Positions 26,491 to 33,558 of a DNA stretch of 35,123 nt are shown here, in pieces. The stretch is taken from the NCBI GenBank assembly GCA_016932835.1, contig JAFGCD010000048.1, positions 1 through 35,123 of the forward strand, read 5' to 3'. Numbering within the stretch: the stretch's first letter is position 1; each line of letters opens with the position of its first letter. A model generated the notes under the pieces. That model saw only the letters and a list, made by a program, of their open reading frames with translations, was not told where the DNA came from and made no database searches. This stretch comes from Sedimentisphaerales bacterium. Its GTDB lineage: Bacteria; Planctomycetota; Phycisphaerae; Sedimentisphaerales; Anaerobacaceae. A program made the position numbers and the translations under genes.

Positions 26491-27075
26491 CTATTCACTG
26501 TCCGGCTGCTCGCCGTTAAACTTATTCATCGTCGCCTCGATCCCGTGTTCGATCCACCAGAACACTGCATCGGTCGCCCTGCCAATCGCCTCGTCCAGCA
26601 GAGCCCTTTCTTTGACCCTCGGCCTCTTCAGAACATAAACAGCAGAATCAATCCTGCCGTTGTCGCCGATACCGATGCGAAGCCGGCCGAACTCATGAGT
26701 ACCAAGCTTCTCGACAATATCCGCCAGGCCGTTATGCCCGCCCGATGAACCCTGCGCACGAATACGAATCCTGCCAGGTGCAAGGCTCAAATCGTCGGTT
26801 ACAACAAGCAAGTCGCTCAACGAAAGCCTGTAAAAGCCGGCAGCCGTCGCAACTGCCTGTCCGCTGCGATTCATATACTGCCACGGCTTCAACAGTATTA
26901 ACTTTTTGTCCGAAAGCTCGCCTGCGCCAAACCGGGCGCCGAACTTCCGCTGCTTAACATCTGCCCCTAACCGGCCTGCCAGCGAATCTATTACCCTGAA
27001 ACCAAGATTGTGTCGCGTATCGACATACTCATCACCGGGATTGCCCAGACCGACGACCATCTTTATAACGCTCAT
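26491..27075 (-). CDS. pth: Peptidyl-tRNA hydrolase
   Basis: 194 residues from the chosen start. Pth releases tRNA from peptidyl-tRNA dropped by ribosomes. Visible are VVGLGNPG with the conserved Asn, DTRHNLGF with the catalytic His, KPWQYMNRSG, and DDLSLAPGRIRIR followed by GSSGGHNGL. The open frame continues to 27132, but that would overlap rplY by 32 bases and add a basic non-homologous lead, so the ATG at 27075 is preferred. It is 25 bases after rplY, the frequent prs-rplY-pth order. Confidence 0.94.
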   Translation of the reverse strand: MSVIKMVVGLGNPGDEYVDTRHNLGFRVIDSLAGRLGADVKQRKFGARFGAGELSDKKLILLKPWQYMNRSGQAVATAAGFYRLSLSDLLVVTDDLSLAPGRIRIRAQGSSGGHNGLADIVEKLGTHEFGRLRIGIGDNGRIDSAVYVLKRPRVKERALLDEAIGRATDAVFWWIEHGIEATMNKFNGEQPDSE

Positions 27076-27100
27076 ATGCGGATTCTGCCTAAGCCCCGGT

Positions 27101-27754
27101 TTATTCCTTCTCGCCGCCGCCCTGGTCTTCATCAGCCTTTTCCGTCTCGCCTATGACCTCGGGAGCACTCGGCATCTCTTCTTCAAGTTCCTCCGTAGTT
27201 TTCGCCGCCGCAACTAAATGACACGTCACAAGGAGAAGATCGGGAGCACTGGCCAGCTTCACGCCTTCCGGAAGCTCCACATCGCCCGCATGAACAGCAT
27301 CCCCGACCGCAACATCCTTCATAGATACGACAATCGTCTCAGGAATATCACTCACCAAACACTCGACTTCAAGACTGTCAACGTGCTCTTCGATGATCCC
27401 GCCTTCATGCGTCCCCTGAGCAGTGCCTTTAAGCTCGATCGGAACGGCAATCTTGACCGTCTCGCTGGCATCAACACGCATCAGATCAACGTGAATAATA
27501 TCCCTGCCAAGATGATCGTACTGCAGCGCCTTCACAAGAGTCGTCTCCTTCTTCCTGCCAAGCTGAACGTCAATAAGGCGATGCCCGTGATGCAGACCAA
27601 CATTGAAATTATGAGCATCAAGAGAAACTGCCGACGGAGCCTGCTTGTGACCGTAAATAATCGCCGGAATTCGACCGGCGGCACGAACTTTCGCAGTATG
27701 TTTCGAGCCAGTATTGTCCCTAACTTCTGCTTTCAAAACAAATGTCTTGTCCAT
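27101..27754 (-). CDS. rplY: 50S ribosomal protein L25 (Ctc/TL5 type)
   Basis: 217 residues. L25 binds 5S rRNA. This is the long Ctc/TL5 form: an N-terminal 5S-binding domain (about 1-95, with GSKHTAKVRAAGRIPAIIYG) and a C-terminal beta domain with FKGTAQG-like segment ELKGTAQGTHEGG and VSDIPETI. The tail after 190 is acidic. The start is fixed by GAGGTGATT directly before the ATG at 27754; a GTG two codons earlier overlaps that site. It lies between prs and pth. Confidence 0.93.
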   Translation of the reverse strand: MDKTFVLKAEVRDNTGSKHTAKVRAAGRIPAIIYGHKQAPSAVSLDAHNFNVGLHHGHRLIDVQLGRKKETTLVKALQYDHLGRDIIHVDLMRVDASETVKIAVPIELKGTAQGTHEGGIIEEHVDSLEVECLVSDIPETIVVSMKDVAVGDAVHAGDVELPEGVKLASAPDLLLVTCHLVAAAKTTEELEEEMPSAPEVIGETEKADEDQGGGEKE

Positions 27755-27789
27755 AATCACCTCGTCTTGCTATACTTAACTGATCCTGT

Positions 27790-28743
27790 TCAAATCGCGT
27801 TAAACAGGCTGCTTACCGATTCGTTTCTATGAGTTCGCTTTATCGCCTCTCCAAGCATCGCAGCCACACTCAAAACCTTGATATTCCCGACCTTACTCGC
27901 CTCCTCCGTCAAAGGTATCGTATCCGTGACAACAATCTCGTCCACAGGAGCCTGCGATAAACGTTCGAGGGCCTGGCCTGCAAAAACACCGTGAGTAGCG
28001 CAGATGTATATCTTTTTGGCGCCGCGATCCTTAATCAAATTCGCCGCACTGCAAACCGTCCCCGCTGTCGCGATGATATCGTCGCACATCAGAACATTCC
28101 TGCCTTCCACCTCGCCGATTATTTCTTTAGCCTCGACCTCGCTGCCGCTAACGCGCTTCTTGTGGATGATCGCAAGGTCGCCGCCGAAGTGACCGGCGTA
28201 TCGAGAAGCCATCTTGATATTACCGACGTCGGGAGAAACCACCGTCAAATTGCTCAGCCTCTTAGCCCTGAAGTAATCGCTCAAAACCAGCTCACCAGTC
28301 AGATGATCTACCGGTATGTCGAAGAAACCCTGCAACTGAGCCGCGTGCATATCTATGGTCAGAACCCGATCGGCGCCGGCCGCCGTGACAATATTCGCAA
28401 CCAGCTTAGCCGTGATAGGAACGCGACCTTCGTCTTTCCTGTCCTGGCGGGCATAACCAAAATATGGAATAACAGCCGTGATACGCTGAGCGCTCGCGCG
28501 ACGAAGACAATCCAGATAAATCAATAGCTCCATCAAGTGCTGGTCCACCGGCCGGCAAGTGGACTGAACTACGAAGCAGTCCCGACCGCGGACATCATCC
28601 TCCAGTTTCAAAGAGTTCTCGCCGTCTGGAAACTTCTGAATCTTCGCACCGCCGACCGGTAAACGAAGATACTTGCACACGGCGCTGGTCAGTCCCGGGT
28701 TGCTGCTGCCGGAAAATATCTTCAAATTGTCATTGAGAAACAT
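27790..28743 (-). CDS. prs: Ribose-phosphate pyrophosphokinase
   Basis: 317 residues. Prs makes PRPP from ribose-5-phosphate and ATP for nucleotide, histidine and tryptophan synthesis. Features are FPDGE, PYFGYARQDRK (ATP-binding loop), the flexible-loop start KKRVSG, the PRPP loop VLMCDDIIATAGT, and THGVFAG. E. coli Prs has 315 residues. The ATG at 28743 has GGAAAGAG upstream and overlaps the end of glmU by 14 bases; an extension to 28776 seems unneeded. The glmU-prs pairing is common in many bacteria. Confidence 0.95.
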   Translation of the reverse strand: MFLNDNLKIFSGSSNPGLTSAVCKYLRLPVGGAKIQKFPDGENSLKLEDDVRGRDCFVVQSTCRPVDQHLMELLIYLDCLRRASAQRITAVIPYFGYARQDRKDEGRVPITAKLVANIVTAAGADRVLTIDMHAAQLQGFFDIPVDHLTGELVLSDYFRAKRLSNLTVVSPDVGNIKMASRYAGHFGGDLAIIHKKRVSGSEVEAKEIIGEVEGRNVLMCDDIIATAGTVCSAANLIKDRGAKKIYICATHGVFAGQALERLSQAPVDEIVVTDTIPLTEEASKVGNIKVLSVAAMLGEAIKRTHRNESVSSLFNAI

Positions 28744-29974
28744 CGCTTTTGCTCTTTCCACCCAATTCGTTTGCACTTTCCTGCGAAACCACCGTGCCAG
28801 ACGCGACGTGTGAGCCGTCCTTGATATCGAGAGGCGCTATCAGTATCGCGCCTGAGCCGATATAGCAGTTGTCGCCGACATTCGTATGATTCACTTCCTG
28901 CCCGTCGTAGTTGGCCGTTATCGAACCGGCGCCGATGTTAACGTCACGCCCTATCGTAGCATCACCGATATAACTGTGGTGACGGGCGCGGACACCGTCG
29001 TCCAGAGTCGAGTTCTTCACTTCCGTGTAAACGCCGAGCACGACGTTATTCTTCAAAACCGTCCCATTCCTCAGATATGCAAAAGGCCCGATGCGGCACC
29101 CAAGCCCGATAGTCACTTCGCCGTGAATATACGTGAAAGGCTCGATTACCGTATCCTGGCCGATCTTAGCGCGGGCGTCTATCCACGTATTATCCGGATC
29201 AACTATCGTAACACCGTTTTCCATCAACTCCTGCTGAATCCGCCGCTGCATAATCTTGCTTGCTTCACTGAGCTGCCTGCGGCTGTTGACACCCATCGCC
29301 TCCTCAGGCAGCACCGCAGTCACAGCAACAACCTTATGGCCCGTCCGAATAATCCCCGCCATCGCATCGGTCAGGTAGTATTCCTTCTTAACATTGTCCG
29401 GCTGAACCTTATCCAATGCCTCGAACAGAACCTTGTTGTTGAAAAGATAGTAACTCGGATTAACCTCCCGTATCGCCAACTGTTCATTCGTGCAGTCGCT
29501 GTGCTCGACAATACCCTGCATGTTGCCGTAAGCATCACGAACTATACGACCGTAGCCCGACGGATCCGCAAGAACAGCCGTCGCAAGAGTCGCAGCAGAC
29601 TGTTCCGATTCATGCTTCTCTATGAGCGTCCGAAGAGTCGCAGAACGAATCAAAGGACCGTCCCCGCAAAGAACAAGAGTCTGCCCACCAAAATCCTTCA
29701 ACTGCTCCCGGCAGCAAAGAACCGCGTGCGCCGTGCCCAACTGTTTCTCCTGCACAACCCACTCGATATCGCCGGCCCCGTCGAAGCTCTCCTTAACCTG
29801 CTCCGCAGAGAAACCGATAACCACATATATCTTCGCAACGCCAACCTGCCGGCAGGCATCAAGAACATACGCCAGCATCGGACGACCGCATACCTCGTGC
29901 AGCACTTTAGGCATCATCGTATTCATACGACTGCTGACGCCCGCTGCAAGTATTATCGCTGCTCGTTCAGACAT
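28730..29974 (-). CDS. glmU: GlmU-type uridylyltransferase/acetyltransferase, short form
   Basis: 414 residues. GlmU acetylates glucosamine-1-phosphate and then forms UDP-GlcNAc, needed for peptidoglycan and lipid A. The N-terminal pyrophosphorylase has LAAGVSSRM, PKVLHEVCGRPM, QLGTAHAV and CGDGPL. The C-terminal beta-helix keeps catalytic His in ARHHSYIGD, NIGAGSITANYDG and the conserved Lys of EVKNS. It is about 40 residues shorter than E. coli GlmU (456): roughly two beta-helix turns and the C-terminal tail are missing. The frame could run to 30307, but that would cross the tRNA, so ATG 29974 with AGAAAG upstream is used. It is 35 bases after tRNA-Gln and overlaps prs. Confidence 0.9.
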   Translation of the reverse strand: MSERAAIILAAGVSSRMNTMMPKVLHEVCGRPMLAYVLDACRQVGVAKIYVVIGFSAEQVKESFDGAGDIEWVVQEKQLGTAHAVLCCREQLKDFGGQTLVLCGDGPLIRSATLRTLIEKHESEQSAATLATAVLADPSGYGRIVRDAYGNMQGIVEHSDCTNEQLAIREVNPSYYLFNNKVLFEALDKVQPDNVKKEYYLTDAMAGIIRTGHKVVAVTAVLPEEAMGVNSRRQLSEASKIMQRRIQQELMENGVTIVDPDNTWIDARAKIGQDTVIEPFTYIHGEVTIGLGCRIGPFAYLRNGTVLKNNVVLGVYTEVKNSTLDDGVRARHHSYIGDATIGRDVNIGAGSITANYDGQEVNHTNVGDNCYIGSGAILIAPLDIKDGSHVASGTVVSQESANELGGKSKSDVSQ

Positions 29975-30009
29975 CTTTCTGATTCCAGAATAATCCAAGT
30001 TACTTAAAG

Positions 30010-30081
30010 CTACCCGGCCAGGACTCGAACCTGGAAAATGGGCACCAAAAGCCCATGTGTTGCCAATTACACCACCGGGTA
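30010..30081 (-). tRNA. tRNA-Gln (anticodon TTG)
   Basis: A 72-base cloverleaf on the minus strand: 7-bp acceptor TACCCGG/CCGGGTA, D-stem GTGT/ACAC, anticodon stem TGGGC/GCCCA with loop TTTTGGT (anticodon TTG), T-arm CCAGG-TTCGAGT-CCTGG, and discriminator G. The 3' CCA is not encoded. It is directly upstream of glmU on the same strand, so it may share a primary transcript with the glmU-prs-rplY-pth genes. Confidence 0.97.
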
Positions 30082-30110
30082 AGCAATTCAGCCGCTGATA
30101 ACTCCTACCC

Positions 30111-30151
30111 GACTGGTTGATACTGCTGCCAAAACAAAAAAACAACCAGTC
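30111..30151 (-). promoter_or_regulatory. Inverted repeat overlapping a candidate tRNA-Gln promoter
   Basis: GACTGGTTG (30111-30119) and CAACCAGTC (30143-30151) are perfect 9-bp arms around 23 bases. On the minus strand TTGTTT, 17 bases and TATCAA (30117-30122) form a weak -35/-10 pair that lies within this repeat, placing the transcript start near 30110, about 30 bases before the tRNA. The arms could be an operator. As an RNA hairpin the loop is long. Either view is tentative. Confidence 0.4.
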
Positions 30152-30162
30152 ACTAATAGATG

Positions 30163-30227
30163 TCACGGAGACCGTCTTGCCCGGTCTGAATTGACCCTGT
30201 CGGAGGCTTGAGCCGGCCAAGCCGTGA
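30163..30227 (-). ncRNA. Candidate compact structured RNA with two 7-base-loop hairpins
   Basis: A 65-base element. The ends TCACGG and CCGTGA are complementary. Inside are two perfect 6-bp hairpins, AGACCG/CGGTCT (30169-30187) and GGCTTG/CAAGCC (30205-30223), each with a seven-base loop. The closing helix shares two bases with the second hairpin. The loops read GCCGGCT and GGCAAGA on the minus strand, so GCC and GGC could pair between loops. The layout is reminiscent of purine-riboswitch folds, but the junction length and core bases do not match that class. It sits just upstream of the tRNA-Gln/glmU promoter candidate. The strand is a guess, because the symmetry works both ways. Confidence 0.35.
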
Positions 30228-30388
30228 TACTGCCGGCCCCAAAAATAGCAACCCCGTGCGACAGGGCAATCACAATCGGCGTACATTACACGATTTACGC
30301 CGCACAATCAACATCTTTCCAAAAAAAATGCACCCAGCCCTATAATTACAACTATAACACTGTCAAAAACAGCAAATCACCCAAAAAT

Positions 30389-31339
30389 TCACACACCCCC
30401 AACCTCGACTCGCACCAGCCGCCGAGCCTGGGTCCAGCTCTTTTCCTCCGTCAGCCCCCACGCCCTCGCCGTGCCAACCTTCAACGCAGTTTGCAGAGCC
30501 GACCTTGTATCAGCCTTATCAGCCGCCGCTTTCAGGAAGCCGCCCAGCAGATAGTCCCCGCAGCCTACTGTCGATAAGACTCTCCCGCTGCCGACCGCTA
30601 CGCCATGCCACGCCCCATCCCTCGTCACCGCAACCGCCCCCTCCTTACCACGGCTTACAACAACGGTTTCCACCTTCTCCAGCAGCCCTCGCGCCGCCTT
30701 GACAAGGCTCGAAGGCCTGCCGGCAACGCCTTCGCCGACAAGCTCACGCAGCTCAGCCGCATTCGGATTGATCAGCCAGGCCAAACCCGAATCGACTATC
30801 CCCCGAAGCGCCTCGCCGTAAGTATCCACTGCGATCCTCGCCCCGCGGGCCTTGCAGTCCCTGATAATCCCGATTATTTCGCCAAGAAACCGGTCCCCCG
30901 GCATCAAACCCGCAAAAACACAGATACTCCCCTTCGTAACGATCCCCTCCAAATCGCTCCGCAACTGCCGCAACGCCTTCGCTGAGACCAGTTCGCACCG
31001 AAACCGAAGGTGCATCTCACGCTCGCCAGCAGTATCAACAACCGTAAAATTCCGCCTCGTACCCCCCGCAACCGCTGTCAGCCGAACCGTAACCAGCCCC
31101 CGCAAATCCCGCATAGACCTCCGCATCTGCTCGTAATCGTCCTGCCCCCACAGGCCCGCAGCCGTGTTTCGCCGCCCCATCCACGCTAACGCACGAGAAA
31201 CGTTCATCGCCTTGCCCGCAGGCCGTGATACCGCCGAATCAGCCAAATTATGCTCGCCCCACTCGATACCCGCGAATCGGCACGTAACATCCCAGCTCGG
31301 ACAAAGCCCAACAGTGATAATCTTGCCTGATCTTCCCAT
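30389..31339 (-). CDS. PfkB family sugar kinase, 1-phosphofructokinase-like
   Basis: About 316 residues of the ribokinase/PfkB family. It resembles 1-phosphofructokinase and tagatose-6-phosphate kinase by the early motifs TVGLCPSWD and RPAGKAMNVSRAL (GGKGxNVA-like) and by NPNAAEL in the middle. The catalytic region is TVGCGDYLLGGFL near the C-terminus, with the base Asp in GCGD where most relatives have GAGD. It probably phosphorylates a sugar phosphate with ATP in the cytoplasm; the exact sugar is unclear and no PTS or sugar-use genes adjoin. The ATG at 31339 is preferred over a TTG at 31360; neither has a strong ribosome binding site. It is alone on its strand and divergent from the structured RNA and the dockerin-tailed protein. 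Confidence 0.82.
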   Translation of the reverse strand: MGRSGKIITVGLCPSWDVTCRFAGIEWGEHNLADSAVSRPAGKAMNVSRALAWMGRRNTAAGLWGQDDYEQMRRSMRDLRGLVTVRLTAVAGGTRRNFTVVDTAGEREMHLRFRCELVSAKALRQLRSDLEGIVTKGSICVFAGLMPGDRFLGEIIGIIRDCKARGARIAVDTYGEALRGIVDSGLAWLINPNAAELRELVGEGVAGRPSSLVKAARGLLEKVETVVVSRGKEGAVAVTRDGAWHGVAVGSGRVLSTVGCGDYLLGGFLKAAADKADTRSALQTALKVGTARAWGLTEEKSWTQARRLVRVEVGGV

Positions 31340-31455
31340 ACAGACCAGAACTCTACCCAAATAAACGCCCGAAATAAAGAAATAAAGCCGAAAATCCCCC
31401 CTCTCAAAAGAATTTCACAAAAATCCGGAAATAATCGTTACCCAAAACCGACCAC

Positions 31456-31618
31456 GCGCATCAAGAGGGTGATTGCACGCAATAGCACGGGACCTTGATG
31501 CAGCCCGCCTAAGATTGCTGTAATCAATGCCCGTGTAGCGGCAGAGGAAGAAACAGATATAGGATGTGCAGCTTAAATTTCGCACCAAACGAGGCGAGGG
31601 ATCGCCTCTTTATTGTTT
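31456..31618 (+). ncRNA. Candidate standalone structured RNA ending in a terminator
   Basis: The plus strand folds into a rod. The closing stem GCGCATC/GATGTGC pairs 31456-31462 with 31563-31569. A large asymmetric bubble follows (31463-31473 against 31544-31562). Next comes a helix of TGC, CGC and GCACGGG (31474-31491) with CCCGTGT, GCG and GCA (31530-31543). The terminal hairpin is TTGATGCAGC (31495-31504) against GCTGT-A-ATCAA (31517-31527). An alternative GCATCAAG/CTTGATGC pairing (31458-31465 with 31494-31501) competes with it. A terminator ends the unit. Closing stem, central bubble and terminal arm recall 6S RNA in shape, but the size (about 115 bases) is small. A leader riboswitch for the downstream gene is the other option. 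Confidence 0.45.
31591..31618 (+). terminator. Intrinsic terminator
   Basis: GAGGCGA (31591-31597), loop GGGA, TCGCCTC (31602-31608), then TTTATTGTTT. A perfect 7-bp GC-rich stem with a U-rich tail on the plus strand. No plus-strand gene ends nearby, so it must end an RNA that starts in the gap, or attenuate transcription toward the gene at 31702. Confidence 0.8.
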
Positions 31619-31701
31619 AGGCGGATACAACAGAACACGGGTGCCGAATATCTTCCGGCTGTACGGCAAAGCTCAATAGTCCTTTGTTATCGCCGCAACC
31701 C

Positions 31702-32757
31702 ATGCAAAAAGTAGCCAATATTATTGCAGCAATACTGGCCCTCTCTCTCGCAACCCGCGCAGGCGCAGATTGTCCCCTCTTCGACTCGGGCCTGCAGATC
31801 GGAACTGTAGAAAACGACTACTTGAACGAAATATCAGGAATCGCCGCAAGCAGAGCGAACACCGATGTGATCTGGGCCCATAACGACAGGGGTGACAGCG
31901 CAAGAATCTGGGCCCTGAATATCCACGGAACACACCTCGGAACTTACGCGCTCTCGGGCGCTGTAAACACCGACTGGGAAGACATCGCCGTCGGACCCGG
32001 ACCGCTCGAAAACATCGACTATATCTACGTGGCCGACATCGGCGACAACTACGCAACCCGCTCGTCTGTCACCATATACCGCCTGCCCGAGCCCGCCGCC
32101 GATGCAAATCAGTACCCCGTATATGAATTCCTCACCGGTATTGACGCAATCGCCCTCGAATACCCCGACGGGCCGCATGACGCAGAAGCAATGATGGTTG
32201 ACCCCCTAACAAAAGACATCTACATATTCTCCAAGGAAAACGGAGCCTTCCGCCTTTACCGCGCGCCCTATCCTCAATCGACAACATCCATAAAGACCAT
32301 GGAATACAAGGGCTGGTTCGGCTGGGCAAACGACGTCTCCGCCGCCGATGTCTCGCCGAACGCAGATATGATAGTCATCAGAAACGACGGCGGCTACGGC
32401 TCGCTCTACCTCCGCCCAACCGCAGCGAATCTCTGGGAAGCATTCTCATCAACGCAATGCTACATACCAATCGAATGGGAAGCCAACGGAGAAGCAATTT
32501 CCTTCGACGCCAAGGCCTGCGGATACTACACCACAAGCGAAGGACCATACCAGCCCATCTTTTACTACGCCCGCCAAGGAATCTGCCCCCCGATACCATG
32601 TGATTTCGACCCGGACGGCGCCGTCGATTTCAAAGACCTCGCTGTCCTCTTCGACTCCTACCTGCTCAGCGACCCCGCACTCGACCTCGCCCCGCCCGGA
32701 GGCGACGGAGTAATAAACCTCCTCGACATTGCCTTCTGCAGCCTCTATCGAATGTAA
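31702..32757 (+). CDS. Secreted protein with propeller-like domain and dockerin-like tail
   Basis: About 351 residues. The N-terminus MQKVANIIAAILALSLATRAGA is a signal peptide, with likely cleavage after RAGA. The body (about 25-290) matches a widespread family of unknown function with segments WAHNDRGD, DWEDIAVGPG, YVADIGDN, DAEAMMVDP and IYIFSKE; such proteins are sometimes annotated as phytase/esterase-like beta-propellers. The C-terminal 50 residues hold two Ca-binding loop repeats, CDFDPDGAVDFKDLA and PPGGDGVINLLDIA, like type I dockerin modules common in Phycisphaerae. No catalytic residues can be assigned. The ATG at 31702 lacks a clear Shine-Dalgarno; an in-frame TTG is at 31684. The gene lies 80 bases after an intrinsic terminator. 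Confidence 0.78.
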   Translation: MQKVANIIAAILALSLATRAGADCPLFDSGLQIGTVENDYLNEISGIAASRANTDVIWAHNDRGDSARIWALNIHGTHLGTYALSGAVNTDWEDIAVGPGPLENIDYIYVADIGDNYATRSSVTIYRLPEPAADANQYPVYEFLTGIDAIALEYPDGPHDAEAMMVDPLTKDIYIFSKENGAFRLYRAPYPQSTTSIKTMEYKGWFGWANDVSAADVSPNADMIVIRNDGGYGSLYLRPTAANLWEAFSSTQCYIPIEWEANGEAISFDAKACGYYTTSEGPYQPIFYYARQGICPPIPCDFDPDGAVDFKDLAVLFDSYLLSDPALDLAPPGGDGVINLLDIAFCSLYRM

Positions 32758-32782
32758 GCCCCCGTAAATCCGCCCCCTCTTC

Positions 32783-32802
32783 CACAAGAAGATATTCTTG
32801 TG
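32783..32802. terminator. Perfect hairpin after the dockerin-tailed gene
   Basis: CACAAGAA, loop GATA, TTCTTGTG: a perfect 8-bp stem 26 bases after the stop codon. No T-run follows on either strand, so it is a weak terminator candidate or an mRNA 3'-end stabiliser. Confidence 0.45.
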
Positions 32803-32895
32803 CCCCACTCAACCGCCGGTTACAATCTCCCGGCCAAGTAGCGCCATTTACAAGCGCCGGCTGACACAACAGTGACCAGGAAGAGGACTATCGCT

Positions 32896-33516
32896 ATGAA
32901 AAAACAGATCACGATCACACCTGCAGATTTCCAGGGCATTGCCACTCAGGACTTCAACGCCTGGAAAAAGGCCGAAATCGCCGCCAGAAGAAACACTATA
33001 ATATTCGTGGCGTTGCTCGCCGTTGCCTGCCTCGTTCTCCTGATCGCCGCAGGACTCATATTCGTCCCCGGCGGACTGCTATTCGCCCTCGTCCTGATCC
33101 TGATTTGGCGAAAGCCCAACCGCCTCGCAGACCGGTTCGGAATAAAACCCGCCACAAAGAAACGAACCAAAACAGTCATTCAACTGCTCGGACCGGCCCT
33201 TGTCATGGTATCCAGACGCAAACGGACTATTCTCGACATAATCCTCGGCTGCATCACAGCATTCGCAGCATTCGTCTTCCTCGTCAACCAGAAACTCCTC
33301 AGCTACAACAATTGGTCCGGATCATTCAGGTTCCACGGCGACAAACCCGCAAACTACACCGCCGCAATAATAGGAATCGCCCTCGCAGCCGTCGCAACTT
33401 GGCGACTCATCGGACGCAAGCACCTAACATATCAATGCCTCGCCTGCGGACATTCCATGAATACCGAAGTCGCCGCATGTCCCGCTTGCACAGCCGACCT
33501 CGCCGGCCGCGTATAA
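32896..33516 (+). CDS. Membrane protein with C-terminal zinc ribbon, function unknown
   Basis: About 206 residues, not recognised as a named family. After a short soluble N-terminus (about 35 residues) there are two close hydrophobic spans (about 36-80), one near 115-135 and one near 160-175. The C-terminus has CLACG and CPAC, a zinc-ribbon pair separated by about 12 residues. The middle has a basic stretch (KKRTKTV, SRRKRT). Similar zinc-ribbon-plus-membrane proteins occur widely without known role. The ATG at 32896 has AGAGG about ten bases upstream; a GTG at 32872 would add eight residues. It is convergent with rlmN, whose end is 42 bases away. Confidence 0.72.
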   Translation: MKKQITITPADFQGIATQDFNAWKKAEIAARRNTIIFVALLAVACLVLLIAAGLIFVPGGLLFALVLILIWRKPNRLADRFGIKPATKKRTKTVIQLLGPALVMVSRRKRTILDIILGCITAFAAFVFLVNQKLLSYNNWSGSFRFHGDKPANYTAAIIGIALAAVATWRLIGRKHLTYQCLACGHSMNTEVAACPACTADLAGRV

Positions 33517-33558
33517 CCCGAGATGAACGCCCCGCAAAATCCCAATAGCCGCGCTCCT

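Larger units (their letters stand above)
30082..30388. other. Non-coding gap upstream of tRNA-Gln
   Basis: No convincing gene lies in these 307 bases. Next to the tRNA are a 9-bp inverted repeat with a candidate promoter (30111-30151) and a compact two-hairpin element (30163-30227). A GCCGGC palindrome recurs at 30212-30217 and 30232-30237. From about 30290 to 30388 the sequence is AT-rich and lacks strong structure; it is the downstream region of the PfkB gene that ends at 30389. Confidence 0.6.
31340..31701. other. Intergenic region holding a structured RNA candidate
   Basis: This 362-base gap between divergent genes has no supported gene. Its plus strand carries a long irregular hairpin (31456-31569) and an intrinsic terminator (31591-31618). 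After the terminator, TGCCG and CGGCA near 31642-31667 can form a further hairpin before the secreted-protein start at 31702. AATAAT at 31430-31435 resembles a -10 box without a good -35. Confidence 0.6.

Noticed and set aside
30163..30240. Known riboswitch (purine or cyclic-di-GMP type)
   Set aside because: Two 7-base loops and a stretch AAGCCTCC looked suggestive, but the conserved junction and core bases of those classes are missing.
29975..30307. N-terminal extension of glmU
   Set aside because: It runs through the tRNA-Gln gene and adds about 110 residues unlike any GlmU.
31440..31618. Firm assignment as 6S RNA, SRP RNA or tmRNA
   Set aside because: The closing stem is only 7 bp and the rod is short for 6S; no GGAAGCAG-like SRP core and no tRNA-like ends or tag frame were found.
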